64,000 bases of DNA from Paenibacillus xylanexedens (lineage in GTDB: Bacteria; Bacillota; Bacilli; Paenibacillales; Paenibacillaceae), in assembly GCF_017874615.1 (NCBI RefSeq), contig NZ_JAGIKV010000007.1, positions 267,203 to 331,202 on the forward strand. Direction: 5' to 3'. A program made the translations under genes and the position numbers. Shown piece after piece: positions 26,546 through 36,709 of the stretch (position 1 is its first letter; each line of letters starts with the position of its first letter). Under the pieces are notes generated by a model. The model was not told where the DNA came from, searched no databases, and saw nothing but the letters and a program-made list of their open reading frames with translations.

Positions 26546-27595
26546 ATGGACGAAAACGATTTTTTCGAAAATACATTGTTATTAGTGAAACCGGATGGTA
26601 TAGAGAAAAATTTAACAAATATAATTTTATCCTATTTAGATGAGCAAGGGGGGTTAAAAGAAGTTCACAGAAATACATTTAGACTAAGCGTGAGTCAAGT
26701 GTCAGATACATTTATTCACTTATATAATGATCGCAATTATAAATCTTATATGACTAGAGGCGAAGTAACTGCTGTCTTATTGAGAGGGAAAAATGCAGTA
26801 CAAAAATTAAGAAATTTAAAATCTAATATTCGAAAAATGTATGCAAATGACGCAATGCAAAATATTATACATTCGTCAGAGGTTGGAAATGAGTTTGATC
26901 TGCAATTTCGAACCTTCTTTCCACATCTTGATATAAATCATTACAACATGTACGCAGATTTGTATTCAAAAACAATTTTTCCAATGCAATATGAAAATTT
27001 TTGTAGAAAAGTTGAATTAATAGAAAAAAATGCATCCGTGAAAGTGTGTGCGCATATTTTTAATAATGACATATTTCCTTACTACTCCAAACTAATTCAA
27101 TCTTATTACAATAATGGTGGATTCAAGAAGTTTACATTCATTGGTTTGGAATACAATACTGTGGTTGATAATATCAACATTAAGGTTTTAGGATATTATA
27201 AGCTTAATGAATCTCTAAAATTGTCGAAGGATCATGATAAATACTTTTACTCTAATCTAAAAGACTTAACTCAACTTATAAATCAAGCTGGTGGTACGGC
27301 CTTTTTTAGTTATACAAATCAATTAAATCAAATAACAAAGGAAATTTTAGAAAAAATGTCTGATATAGGGATACGAGGTGGGGTTGTATATCATCCTCAA
27401 TATACATTAGCCCAGACTGAGTTTCTTAGAGAGAATATTTTAGCATGTAAAATGATTACAACTGGTGGTAGCGGTGGAATAACTCAAAGTGGTCGATTTA
27501 GTGTTTCTTATGAGATCTTTAATCAATTATTTAATCTTTTGTATGGCGAAGATTATTTTGATTATGGTAAGGAACATCCTCAGTCGCTTGGTTGA
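26546..27595 (+). CDS. NDK-like domain fused to inactive PHP-like domain
   Basis: About 349 aa from ATG 26546 (GAAGGTG 6 nt before it). Residues about 8-125 resemble nucleoside diphosphate kinase: 'LLLVKPDGIEKNL' with the ATP-site Lys, 'YKSYMTRGEVTAVLLRGKNAV', and 'NIIHSSE' with the active-site His. Residues about 160-345 follow the order of a PHP domain ('FIGLEYNTVVDNINIKVLGYY', 'LTQLINQAGGTAFFSYTNQ', 'GGVVYHPQYTLAQTEFL', 'MITTGGSGGIT'). The metal ligands expected at AHP and GTDFHG are missing. I know of no standard family with this pairing. A role with nucleotide intermediates of the pathway is inferred. Confidence 0.65.
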   Translation: MDENDFFENTLLLVKPDGIEKNLTNIILSYLDEQGGLKEVHRNTFRLSVSQVSDTFIHLYNDRNYKSYMTRGEVTAVLLRGKNAVQKLRNLKSNIRKMYANDAMQNIIHSSEVGNEFDLQFRTFFPHLDINHYNMYADLYSKTIFPMQYENFCRKVELIEKNASVKVCAHIFNNDIFPYYSKLIQSYYNNGGFKKFTFIGLEYNTVVDNINIKVLGYYKLNESLKLSKDHDKYFYSNLKDLTQLINQAGGTAFFSYTNQLNQITKEILEKMSDIGIRGGVVYHPQYTLAQTEFLRENILACKMITTGGSGGITQSGRFSVSYEIFNQLFNLLYGEDYFDYGKEHPQSLG

Positions 27596-27699
27596 TAGTA
27601 TAAAGTTTGTTTTCGGAATGTATATGTTTGGTCACTTTCCAGTCGGAGGGGTTTAACCCATTAAGTTTGGACATATGCTCTCTTAATATCATTCTTTCA

Positions 27700-28560
27700 T
27701 AGCTTTTCAAATTACAAACGGACCGCTTGAATGGCAATGGGCTTAATCAGGTTCTCTGCTTGTAGAGCTCATGAGGAGCAGGTCTGTAATACTGTAAGGC
27801 ATTCTTCTTGCTTATAGAAGATCATGAACGCAATGACTACCTCATACTTCTCACCATAGGTGGTAAAGTCATTCGGAGATATAGATAATCATCTTGAAGA
27901 ATGCGATGGAAGGACTCGATATGATCGTTCGTATTAGGCAATCATGGTGGAATTCGTTCATGTAGGGTTCCGAAGTCCTCACAAGCCATTTTAAAGGTAT
28001 GAGAAACGAACTGTGTACCGTTATCTGAGCGTACCACGCGAATCCATAGCGGACGTTTCAACAGGGCTTGATGCAGAATCCTTACTATATCTTTGACTTC
28101 ACAACGAAGGCCAATCAGTAGGCAATAATGGAGCGATCGTATACATCAATGAACGACTGAATAAAGAAAAAGAGATTTTAACTTGCGATATAGCCATATG
28201 TTATGTCCGTTTCAAATTACTGATTGGAGCTTGTAAGGATTCAGTTATGAGCCGTTTTTCTGGGGTGTTTCGTCTTCAACTTACGTTGAGGCCTCAGCAA
28301 ACTAAGATTTTTACAAAGCCATTACACTTTCTTCTTATTAATAATCAGCTTATAGGCACGCTTTAGATTAACCGTTAATATACGATATCTGTAGTTGTAG
28401 CGATCGTCTGAAATCAGCTCCATCAGCTATTCTTCATTCAGTTTATCGGCTACACTTACGCCACATTCTTGGTAGGAATAGTCTGGTGCAGGGCGTCCCT
28501 CACTTACTGTTTTTATAGTGATAGTGGCTTGATATCGGGATACCCACTAGCCGCAACACA
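27700..28560 (-). pseudogene. IS3-type (rve integrase) transposase remnant
   Basis: On the minus strand, broken frames give an integrase core: 'RSDNGTQFVSHTFKMACEDF', then HERIPP, then 'HIESFHRILQDD'. Frameshifts and stops occur throughout. The DDE block order is that of IS3-group OrfB. Confidence 0.75.
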
Positions 28561-28601
28561 AGCCGGATCGCAGTGTGAAAACCAGTTAAATCCATTTTTT
28601 T

Positions 28602-28627
28602 AGAAAAACCAGGGTTTTTCTTTTTTT
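28602..28627 (+). terminator. Terminator-like hairpin within IS debris
   Basis: The stem AGAAAAACC / GGTTTTTCT has a 2-nt loop, followed by six T residues. It lies about 300 nt before manC and may insulate it. Confidence 0.5.
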
Positions 28628-28939
28628 AAGTCACCGAAAATTTGTGATCTCAAGTATCTGTTTTCCCAAGAGAAGCAAAGCTGATTTAGTATTTTCATAT
28701 AGGACTGACGCGTATCTTTAAACTTCGAAAAGATACATTTTTAAGGAATACATCATTTGAAATGTAGTCTCTGTTAGCCAGGCATGACTGCTCGTGAAGA
28801 GTCGCGATATAATTCATATAACGGTTAGTTTATCAAGCTTTATTTTCCAAAAAATTTCATCCTATTTACTGTGTGTATAGTGTGATTTAAGAAGAAATAG
28901 GTGATTTAGAATAGAACGAGTCAAAAGGAGGTTAAGTGA

Positions 28940-30319
28940 TTGAAACTAGTAGTGCTATCTGGTGGATCAGGCAAGCGGCTGTGGCCTTTGTCCAATGATG
29001 CTCGATCTAAACAATTTTTGAAGGTAATAGAGAACGAAGAACAAGAACTCATATCTATGGTGCAGCGGGTATGGAGTCAAATTAGTAAAAGCGGATTAGC
29101 CGAATCTAGCTACGTCGCAACAGGCAAATCCCAGATTGAAATGATGCATGACCAGATTGGATATTCTGTACCGCTTATTATTGAACCAGAACGTCGAGAT
29201 ACCTTCCCGGCCATAGCTTTAACAGTCTCTTATTTATATTCTGTTGTAAAAGTAAATTTGAATGAAGTCATAGTTATCTTACCAGTGGATCCTTATGTAG
29301 AAGACCACTTTTTTTATGTCATTAAACAGTTGGAGAAGACTATCTTAACGACTCAAGCTGATCTAGCCCTAATTGGAGTAAAACCAACTTACCCGTCTGC
29401 AAAGTATGGATATATTATACCAGAGCAAGGACAATTAGCAACCAACGATATCTTGAAAGTAAGTCATTTTCAAGAAAAGCCTTCTGAAAAAGTTGCTGCT
29501 CAATTGATTGAGCAGCAAGCATTGTGGAATTGCGGAGTGTTTTCCTTTAAATTGGGGTATCTCATTAATATTCTTGAAGAAAATGGATATCCTACTCAAT
29601 ATGAGCAACTTGTGAAACACTACCATGAAATGCCAAAAATTAGTTTTGATTATGAAGTTGTTGAGAAGACCGATAATATCGTGGTGGTTCCTTATGAAGG
29701 ATACTGGAAGGACCTTGGTACATGGAATACACTAACGGAAGAGATGAAACAGAGCAAGATTGGAAAGGGTATTATTAGTGAGGATTGTATCAATACGCAT
29801 CTTGTTAATGAGCTTGAAATCCCAGTTACGATACTAGGGGTTTCTAATGTGGTAGTCGCAGCTTGTCCAGATGGTATTCTGGTTACTGATAAGAGTGTTA
29901 GTCCACGAATTAAAGATTATATTAATTATGATCAAGGCCCAATGTTCGAAGAGAAAGAATGGGGCACTGTTCGGATTCTTGACGATGAACGTTTTGATGA
30001 TGGCCGCAGTGTTATCACGAAACGGGTAGCCATTAAAGAAGGAAGATATCTGAGCTATCTCATGCATCTGTATCGTGAAGAGGTATGGACTATTGTGAAA
30101 GGTGAGGGAGAGTTTGTTCAGAACGGTATTCAGATGAAAGTGAAAGCGGGTAACGTTCTGCACATTCCAATTAAGACCTTGCATGGCCTGCGAGCCATTA
30201 CAAATATGGAGATAATTAACGTCCATAGTGGTTATTCTGAGCAAGATCAGGTTATGGAGTTGTATTCATCATGGTCAGAAATGACCGAGCATTGTCTTAA
30301 CATTTCAGTGGAATCATGA
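28940..30319 (+). CDS. manC: Mannose-1-phosphate guanylyltransferase (ManC/AlgA type)
   Basis: The 459-aa protein has an N-terminal GT-A nucleotidyltransferase with 'LSGGSGKRLWPLSNDARSKQFL' and FQEKPSEKVA, and a C-terminal cupin domain. It makes GDP-mannose from mannose 1-phosphate and GTP. The canonical phosphomannose isomerase motif of bifunctional enzymes (Q-H-H-R) is degenerate here (YLMHLYREEVW), so isomerase activity is probably lost. The start is TTG with GGAGG 8 nt upstream. The AT-rich base use and setting tie it to the island; it may supply the glycosyltransferases of the core. Confidence 0.9.
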   Translation: MKLVVLSGGSGKRLWPLSNDARSKQFLKVIENEEQELISMVQRVWSQISKSGLAESSYVATGKSQIEMMHDQIGYSVPLIIEPERRDTFPAIALTVSYLYSVVKVNLNEVIVILPVDPYVEDHFFYVIKQLEKTILTTQADLALIGVKPTYPSAKYGYIIPEQGQLATNDILKVSHFQEKPSEKVAAQLIEQQALWNCGVFSFKLGYLINILEENGYPTQYEQLVKHYHEMPKISFDYEVVEKTDNIVVVPYEGYWKDLGTWNTLTEEMKQSKIGKGIISEDCINTHLVNELEIPVTILGVSNVVVAACPDGILVTDKSVSPRIKDYINYDQGPMFEEKEWGTVRILDDERFDDGRSVITKRVAIKEGRYLSYLMHLYREEVWTIVKGEGEFVQNGIQMKVKAGNVLHIPIKTLHGLRAITNMEIINVHSGYSEQDQVMELYSSWSEMTEHCLNISVES

Positions 30320-30390
30320 AGACAGTTATTCAATTATCCCTAGACATGGTCGCTGAAGAAGGAGCTTTTATTGTTCCTGAGGTAGATTGA
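30316..30390 (+). CDS. 24-residue ORF overlapping manC stop, possible gene remnant
   Basis: ATG 30316 overlaps the manC stop (ATGA). The frame runs 24 codons (MKTVIQLSLDMVAEEGAFIV then PEVD) to TGA 30388. No family is recognised. The coupled start is typical of operons, so this may be the beginning of a lost downstream gene. The next 260 nt hold nothing recognisable. Confidence 0.3.
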   Translation: MKTVIQLSLDMVAEEGAFIVPEVD

Positions 30391-30649
30391 CAGAAAATTA
30401 ATTATTCAGAATAAGCAGGTGATTTATCTAGAATAAGAAGAGAGTTGTAAATTTTCGAATTGGAATGATATTAGATATCCCTATTTATTCAGCTCGATTC
30501 GATAGATCACTCCTGAATTAACGTTTTTAAAATGCTTAGATTTCTAAGTCATATGTCCAGCGAAAGGGAACCAGATTTTCATTGATCTCTCGAAGGTGAA
30601 TTACAATAAGTTGGTGCAATACTTCTTTAGACATAATGCTAAGGATGAG

Positions 30650-31510
30650 CACTCATGCTCCTCAGGTACTGCGTGATTCCGCACGTGTTGCACTGGCAAA
30701 CGCTGTGTGTCAATTTAAGTGAGACAGTTCCATTGAAAAAGATTCGTGAGCCGTTTTGCATCCCAAACATTTACGAGGTCTGTTTAATGAGATCGAGTGA
30801 GGAGGGCGAGGTCTTCATCCTCGGGAAAAACTCTCGCAGCAGCCCGTTCGCATTCTCATTGGAATCGCGTTGCTAGGATGAATACTGATCAGCAAAATAA
30901 ACGTCTCTTTGGGTACTTTGAAATGGCTACAGCAAGTGCGATCTCCATTGACAATGGGTAGAATTGGACATAAGAATTGCTGCATACCGACGCCTTTCGT
31001 TCAACAAGCGTGGCTACGCATCCTATACTTTTACCGCATCCCGAAAATATGGTATCCGGCTCCAAGTGTCCAAACGTTTTACGAGAATAGACTTACTTCG
31101 GATGATCCGAAATGAATTAGAAAATGGGGAATTGACCGCGAGTTTCAACAGGTTTCTGACGCTTTACTTTAACCAGAAGGATGTATACCACGACTCGAAT
31201 CAGTCTTCATGTATATCCAGCGATAGATGGTTTTGAAGGAGAACACAGGCAATTCATCTTCGGTAATCTGTTCCGGAGACCATGTGGCCCTCAGCTTGTG
31301 CCCCGGTGAAGTAGAGTTAGCCAATCGGACCATTTCACGGTGGGTACGGAAGCCTTATTACGTCCCTGATAAGATTCGGATGAAACGGCTCATTCTAATT
31401 CACGGCAAATAGTCGAAGGATGTTTGCCCAGTTCCTCAGCAATTGCTTGTGAGCTTATACCTTGCTGATGGAGGATCTCGTTTGATTATGCTATGATGTG
31501 TGTATCTCAT
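30650..31510 (-). pseudogene. IS30-family transposase remnant
   Basis: Minus-strand fragments match IS30 order. An N-terminal HTH carries 'QQGISSQAIAEELGKHPSTI'-like residues. Then come 'WSPEQITEDELPVFSFKTIY' and RWIYM, 'HLEPDTIFSGCGKSKGCVAT', LVERKARR and 'NGLLREFFPEDEDLA'. Many stops and frameshifts are present. All main blocks are still recognisable, so decay followed insertion of a full element. Confidence 0.8.
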
Positions 31511-31559
31511 GGTGGATTCTTCCTTTTCTTGTGTGAATGTTTGTTGTGGTGGCGTCATT

Positions 31560-32060
31560 CTACACGAATCCGGCCATGGGCCATTTTTTTATCTATTTCC
31601 AGTAAGTGTAGCGCTTCATATTACAATCCGTCCTATAGATAAAATGGCTGATTACCTTGTCTTCTGTTTGACAATTATGCGCTCCGAAACCAGCAGGCCG
31701 ATTCCCGCAAGATGCTCCATTCTTCCTTGCTTCTTAACCGTTCAAACTCTTCTGTCACATAGCAACTACCGTCTATGATTTTTGCATCAGGGGCTGGCGA
31801 ATTAACTGTCTGCTGTTCGTTGAGTCGTAACTTCTGTTCTCCAGGTAATAGGAGATTTCTTCTTTCAGCATCTGTTAATTGTCCTTGACCAGCAGCCAGT
31901 ATTTTCTGCTACTTTTGATGATTGTTTAAGTGAGGTCTTTTTGCGTTCCCATCGTTTCGATGGTTACGATGCAGCCTTTGAGATATAGCAGTTTGCTTTG
32001 GCCAAAAGCCTAAGCACTTAACACATGTAGTTAACCTTTAGTGTGAACCGTATCTTTGCT
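31560..32060 (-). pseudogene. Probable ISAs1-family transposase remnant
   Basis: The minus strand includes 'KGCIVTIETMGTQKDLT' followed, after a stop, by 'LLVKDNQQMLKEEISYYLE'. This resembles the central ISAs1 block (IVTIDAMGTQKEIA...LALKDNQ). Later fragments contain ERLRSKEEW. The region is heavily frameshifted, so the family call is moderate. Confidence 0.5.
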
Positions 32061-32797
32061 TCGTTGGGTATTTTCCATCTTTGGATATAGCCTCCAGGTT
32101 ATTTTTTCACGAACGGTATCGGCCCACTTTTGAATAGCATATGCAGGTCTTAGGAATAGCGCTAATAGAAAGGTATCATGGGAGGGGCAAGGGCTGGGTA
32201 ACTCCCAAAAAGTCCGTAGCCATTCTTCGTGTAGTCGAGTAAAAATTTACATTTCGACAAATTTAGACAATCGCTGAGAATGGAAAGGACAATGGTAAAT
32301 ATCATTTATTTTAATTAATGGTAACTAATGGTTGTTACTCTCACTTCGGGGATTTCTTCAAACAAATTCAATAAACTTCTCGTTTCCACAAGCTCAGCTC
32401 CTTGCTTTCATTTCATTGTTGAGTCTGGTGTATTTCCCTGTTTTTTCACTCATTTTAGAAGCGACTGCTCTACAATGTGTGTTTGGTTGACGAACTATGG
32501 ATAGAATGTTAAAGTTATTATATAACTTAAATGTTAAATATTAATGATAATACTTATTTTTGTAGAGAGATCATATCGATATCAATACAAAGAGCGATGA
32601 AGTATGAAAGTTGTTCTTTTATTGTGTTATCCTATCGGTTTTTGATACAAAATACTCTGATCTGTTTGTAGTGGTCTCTCGAAATAATAAATTGGTTATT
32701 AAAAAATCTAATAATTCATTGATGCATTAAATGTTTAAGAGTTTTTTAAAAATATAAAATGAAAGCGTTATTAGTTTATAACCTGCAGGTGAATGAT
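32061..32797. other. AT-rich region upstream of araC-type gene
   Basis: No gene is supported. The right part (32480-32797) is very AT-rich and must contain the promoter of the AraC-type gene, but no clear -35/-10 pair stands out from the background. Leftward sequence is probably mobile-element debris. Confidence 0.4.
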
Positions 32798-33640
32798 ATG
32801 GAGTACGTTACTTCTATAAGAAATCATGAGATTATTCTTCCTATTAGTTCATGCCAGATGGAGTTTCAACAGAGTGACTTGGTTCTGCTTGAAATGGGTG
32901 GATTGCTTAATTTAGGTACAAGAAGCCCTGTTAAACTTGGCGAGGGAGATATTGTTATTGGGAGAAAAATTACTTTAAGTAACCCTAGCGTTAAAGATTT
33001 CATAGTTGTGAGAGGTTTTGGTTTTAAGAAAACCGAACATTCTCAACAGCTAAAAATTCCGATCATTGTTAAGCGGTCAAATGTAGATGAACGCATATCA
33101 AGTGTACTTGCCAGCTTTACATATATCACTAACTATCAAAAACTTGCAGCAAATATAGAAGCTATTATTCCACTTATCAACTGTATAATAGAAAATGCAG
33201 GCTGTGAGATAGCGATATCTGATAGAAAAGAAACGAAAAACGGAAAAATTGACAAAAGATTAATTTTCGTTAATCGGTATATTCGAGAACATTATAAAGA
33301 GCCGCTAACGCTCCAACTGCTCTCCGAATTAATTAAGTGTAATCCCATTTATCTAAGTAACACTTACTCTCGTGTATTTAAAATACCTCCCATGAGATTC
33401 TTACAAGTTTATAGAATGAAAAAGGCACAGCAATTTTTGTTGGAAACAAATTTATCAATTTGTGAAGTAGCGGAAATGATAGGTTATGTTTCGTATTCCC
33501 AATTCAATGAAATATTTAAGAAATATTACAATGTGACACCTGGCCAATATCGCATCAATCATCCCTCATCAAGAGCGGGGATGATTAGTGGTGGAGACGG
33601 AATGGACCAAAGTATTAAAAGTAAACAATTCGATATTTAA
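32798..33640 (+). CDS. AraC-family transcriptional regulator
   Basis: About 280 aa from ATG 32798, which has AGGTGA 5 nt upstream; the ATG at 32759 has no site. The C-terminal 100 residues form the double HTH of AraC/XylS proteins: 'RYIREHYKEPLTLQLLSELI', 'NPIYLSNTYSRVFKIPPMRFLQVYRMKKAQQFLLETNLSICEVAEMIGYVSYSQFNEIFKKYYNVTPGQYR'-type order, with the GY.S.SQFN second helix. The N-terminal part looks like a small cupin-type effector domain. It is the only DNA-binding regulator inside the island and is a candidate pathway-specific activator. Confidence 0.88.
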   Translation: MEYVTSIRNHEIILPISSCQMEFQQSDLVLLEMGGLLNLGTRSPVKLGEGDIVIGRKITLSNPSVKDFIVVRGFGFKKTEHSQQLKIPIIVKRSNVDERISSVLASFTYITNYQKLAANIEAIIPLINCIIENAGCEIAISDRKETKNGKIDKRLIFVNRYIREHYKEPLTLQLLSELIKCNPIYLSNTYSRVFKIPPMRFLQVYRMKKAQQFLLETNLSICEVAEMIGYVSYSQFNEIFKKYYNVTPGQYRINHPSSRAGMISGGDGMDQSIKSKQFDI

Positions 33641-33984
33641 TGCAGAAGAAATATTAGTACTGCTTTTCCACGAGAATGGAAGTTGAAAAACCATAGTTGC
33701 TTGGACATATTCTATTAAACTGCCTAATAATTTGAAACACCTCTTTCGTTTTATCTATGTGAGGCTATGGAAATGTCGGTTGTAGACAGATAGATAATGG
33801 TTGAGAAATGGAGTTTGATGAAGGATAGAGTGTAGAAGAGTTGATCTGGAAACAGGTCATATATTGTATGGTCAAACAATTATCAAAGCAGCGAATGTGT
33901 TTAATTGGCAGAAAAAGTAAAATTTTGATATCAGTCTGTTAGTCTTACCTGTTAATCCAACCTACAAAAAACTCGAATTATTTT
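33641..33984. other. Intergenic, nothing recognised
   Basis: A stretch after the AraC-type gene with no open frame of note, no clear terminator and no IS block that I can assign. Confidence 0.4.
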
Positions 33985-34910
33985 GTGTTAGTAGTTGTTG
34001 GCATGAAGAAGGGATTCTTTACTGCTGGTTCCACAGACATACGACCAATGGTCTGCTCTAAGGAATTAATGGCCATGTGCAAGTCTCCAAAGGCCGAGCT
34101 CGTGGCTACCTCAATGTCGGAAATCTCATTGTAATGGTCTATATGATGGTTAACAAAATGCGTAAGTCACTGCTTGCTGCACGGAGGAGCTAGACCTGTG
34201 TTTTCCCTTAACCTGAATCAAGCTTTCCGAGTGGTGGGTGTTCAGGTCGGGGGCAATGAACTCTCTGTGGGCATCATTTTTCACAAGCTGCTTCACATGT
34301 ATCATAAAATCGGTTTCGTTCCGGGGAGGTGCCATCTACGCCCCTCACAATTTGCCCCGTGATCACATTAAAACTAGCAATAAGGCTTAGTGTGCCATGA
34401 CAGAAATACTCGAACTATTTGCGTTTCAACAAGCCTGATTTCATCGGCAAGGTCGGATGAAGTCGTTCCAGTTTTTGAATACCTCTGATTTCATCAAAGG
34501 ACACCACATGTAAGCCAAACGAGTGAAGCAGTGGAGTCGATCGATAGAGTAGGAAATTTCTCGGGCCTTTTGGGAAAAACAGCAGGATTTTCCTGTTTGA
34601 CATTCATCCATACTTGGTAGCGGTAGGGACTGAGATCCGCCTCATTTTAAAAAGATGACCGACCTGTCGGACGAAAATAGACAGTACAACGCCTTGTTGG
34701 GACTGTCTTATCCCTTACTTAAAGCGCAGTCCAGCAACTCACGGGAAGTCCGCAAGCCTCAGGATCTTGATTGGCAATCTCTTTTATTTGAATCACTTGC
34801 TGCTAGGTAAAGGTTGGCATTGTAGGGTACCAGGTTGGGGTTCGTAGTGAAAACCTGAAACACCACAGCCTAGAGTTCTTCGGGATGATATTGTTCGATG
34901 ATACATAGTC
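33985..34910 (-). pseudogene. IS630-family transposase remnant (second)
   Basis: Minus-strand fragments match IS630 in order: 'IKEIANQDPEACGLPVSCWT' (HTH region), 'NEADLSPYRYQVWMN', 'VSFDEIRGIQKLERLHPTLP' (first catalytic Asp block) and 'FEYFCHGTLSLIASFNVITG'. Frameshifts and stops interrupt it. It differs in sequence from the remnant at 24.9 kb. Confidence 0.75.
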
Positions 34911-35416
34911 TGGGGTACTGGCCTAGCGTTCCCACGCTAGCGTGATTTGTAGAGGGTGAAGAGGAAGCCACCGGCTGCTGATCTCACTGTTACTGATTCC
35001 CTCAGTAGATTCCGAAAGATTCAGGTAAAATGACCAAATTTTGATGCGTACTTCATCGTCGGATCAGTTGTTTAAAGAGATAGCATTGCTCTCCCCTCAC
35101 TGCATTCAGGAACATTTCAATTTCAAGACTTATTTAGCTTGGCTGTACTAGTTCCTATTTCCTGATAAAATATCTCCTAATAATACACTCTGAATCCTAT
35201 AATACTGTTTTAGCGGGGTTAAAACCGGTTGGAAATATATACAAAACAGATTTTTTTTAAAAATATTTCAAGTTCTCGGGGTGGAATCACCAAATAAATT
35301 CATTCACTGGAAACTCAAGGTTGGAATTAATGGTAGACACCTTTGCTCAATAATTTTTTATGGTTTGAATTTAAGTAACCAAATGATTGAAAAATAGTAA
35401 CAAAGGGATGATTTTA
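34911..35416. other. AT-rich intergenic region before BtrH-like paralogue 3
   Basis: No gene is supported. Sequence close to 35417 is very AT-rich, as in the other island promoters, but a confident promoter could not be picked out. Confidence 0.4.
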
Positions 35417-36472
35417 TTGAATACAAAAGTACTTCCTATACATTATCCGCTTATCTCCAATTACCCGCAGCATGCATATTATTTTTCTATTATATCTAAT
35501 AACGAAAAATTTCTTCCATGGATTTACAGTAATTATTTAAATATGTGTTTTATGGAATCGAGTAATAATTGCTTTCTAGATTATTATGCACAAACACCTG
35601 AACATCACTTTCATCCATGTTTCGTAGACTCTCAAAGATTACTAAGGTCAACGATATTGAAGTATATTCCAGATATAGTTGAATTTCTAAAAGATCAAAT
35701 CCATTTTGAAAATTATATTTGGCTGCATGTAAATGAATATTATATTCCAGGCTCGCCAGCATATAAAAAGTATTCATTTCCACATGCAATATTTATAAAC
35801 GGATTCGATGATAATGAGCAACGGTTTAATATTTCTGGTTTTTTGAAGCATAGAAAATATATGTGCTCCTATGCTTCATACTCAGAAATAGAGAAGTCAT
35901 TTTACGATTTTGGGAAAACACATATAGATAGTGATGTTACTCAACACGTAAACTATATGCACTTATTGAAATTACATCCAAATCATCATCTAGGATTACC
36001 ATACCAATTTGATATGAAATTTGTTGCGGAACAAATAAAGGACTATTTTGAATCGAAAAATCTATCACTAAATTTTAGATCTTTCTATAGTCATGAATTA
36101 TATTCGGATTGGACTTATGGTATTAATATCTTACCTAGATTGAAAAGACAGATTAATTTGCACTTGGAGGACAACAAGTTAATAGATGTTAGACCATATT
36201 ATACGCTTTATAATTATAAAAAACTCATGGTTGCAAGAATAAGATATATACAGGAAAATAAATTCTTTGATTTTAAGTCTATTTTTCGCGAAGGATTTAA
36301 AACGCTCGAGAATAAAAGTGAAATTTTACTTAATCTATATATAAAATATAAAATATCGAAGGAGAAAAAATATATTTATCAATTAATGAATCTTCTTGAT
36401 GATTTATATCTCATCGAGAAAGTGCTTCTAGAACGTTTGCTTAATGATTTCTCTGATAAGAAGTTATTATAA
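35417..36472 (+). CDS. BtrH_N-like protein, paralogue 3
   Basis: About 351 aa from TTG 35417 (AAAGGGATG upstream); the annotatable longer start at 35387 has no site. It aligns by eye with the protein at 7112-8107 along its length: 'HYPLISNYPQHAYYFSII' against IPIITSYPRNANFIAIL, then 'YIWLHVNEYYIP', 'FPHAIFINGFDDNEQRFNIS' and a shared 'DWTYGINI' near the middle. The three copies are scattered at both ends and in the centre of the island, so the family is a hallmark of this locus. There is no N-terminal Cys at the BtrH position. Function unknown. Confidence 0.55.
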   Translation: MNTKVLPIHYPLISNYPQHAYYFSIISNNEKFLPWIYSNYLNMCFMESSNNCFLDYYAQTPEHHFHPCFVDSQRLLRSTILKYIPDIVEFLKDQIHFENYIWLHVNEYYIPGSPAYKKYSFPHAIFINGFDDNEQRFNISGFLKHRKYMCSYASYSEIEKSFYDFGKTHIDSDVTQHVNYMHLLKLHPNHHLGLPYQFDMKFVAEQIKDYFESKNLSLNFRSFYSHELYSDWTYGINILPRLKRQINLHLEDNKLIDVRPYYTLYNYKKLMVARIRYIQENKFFDFKSIFREGFKTLENKSEILLNLYIKYKISKEKKYIYQLMNLLDDLYLIEKVLLERLLNDFSDKKLL

Positions 36473-36709
36473 GTTGTATTGCATGAGCTCCAATAGTTAA
36501 GACGCGGAGATAAATAAATAATGTTATAAAACAATGAAAAAAAGAGAGTCTGTCAATGATTTTGTGTAAAATCTTTTAAGTATATTTTCGCCTGAGGGGG
36601 AAGACTCCGAATTTACCCCGAGTGTTGACCGACCCGATTCCGATCCGGTAAAAGACCGAAAGCTGGAGCAGTATTTGCCCCCAGTGGCCAGATAGAGCAC
36701 TTTTAATTA

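Noticed and set aside
30655..31778. Several plus-strand frames of 60-92 aa
   Set aside because: All are antisense shadows of the IS30 and ISAs1 remnants on the minus strand.
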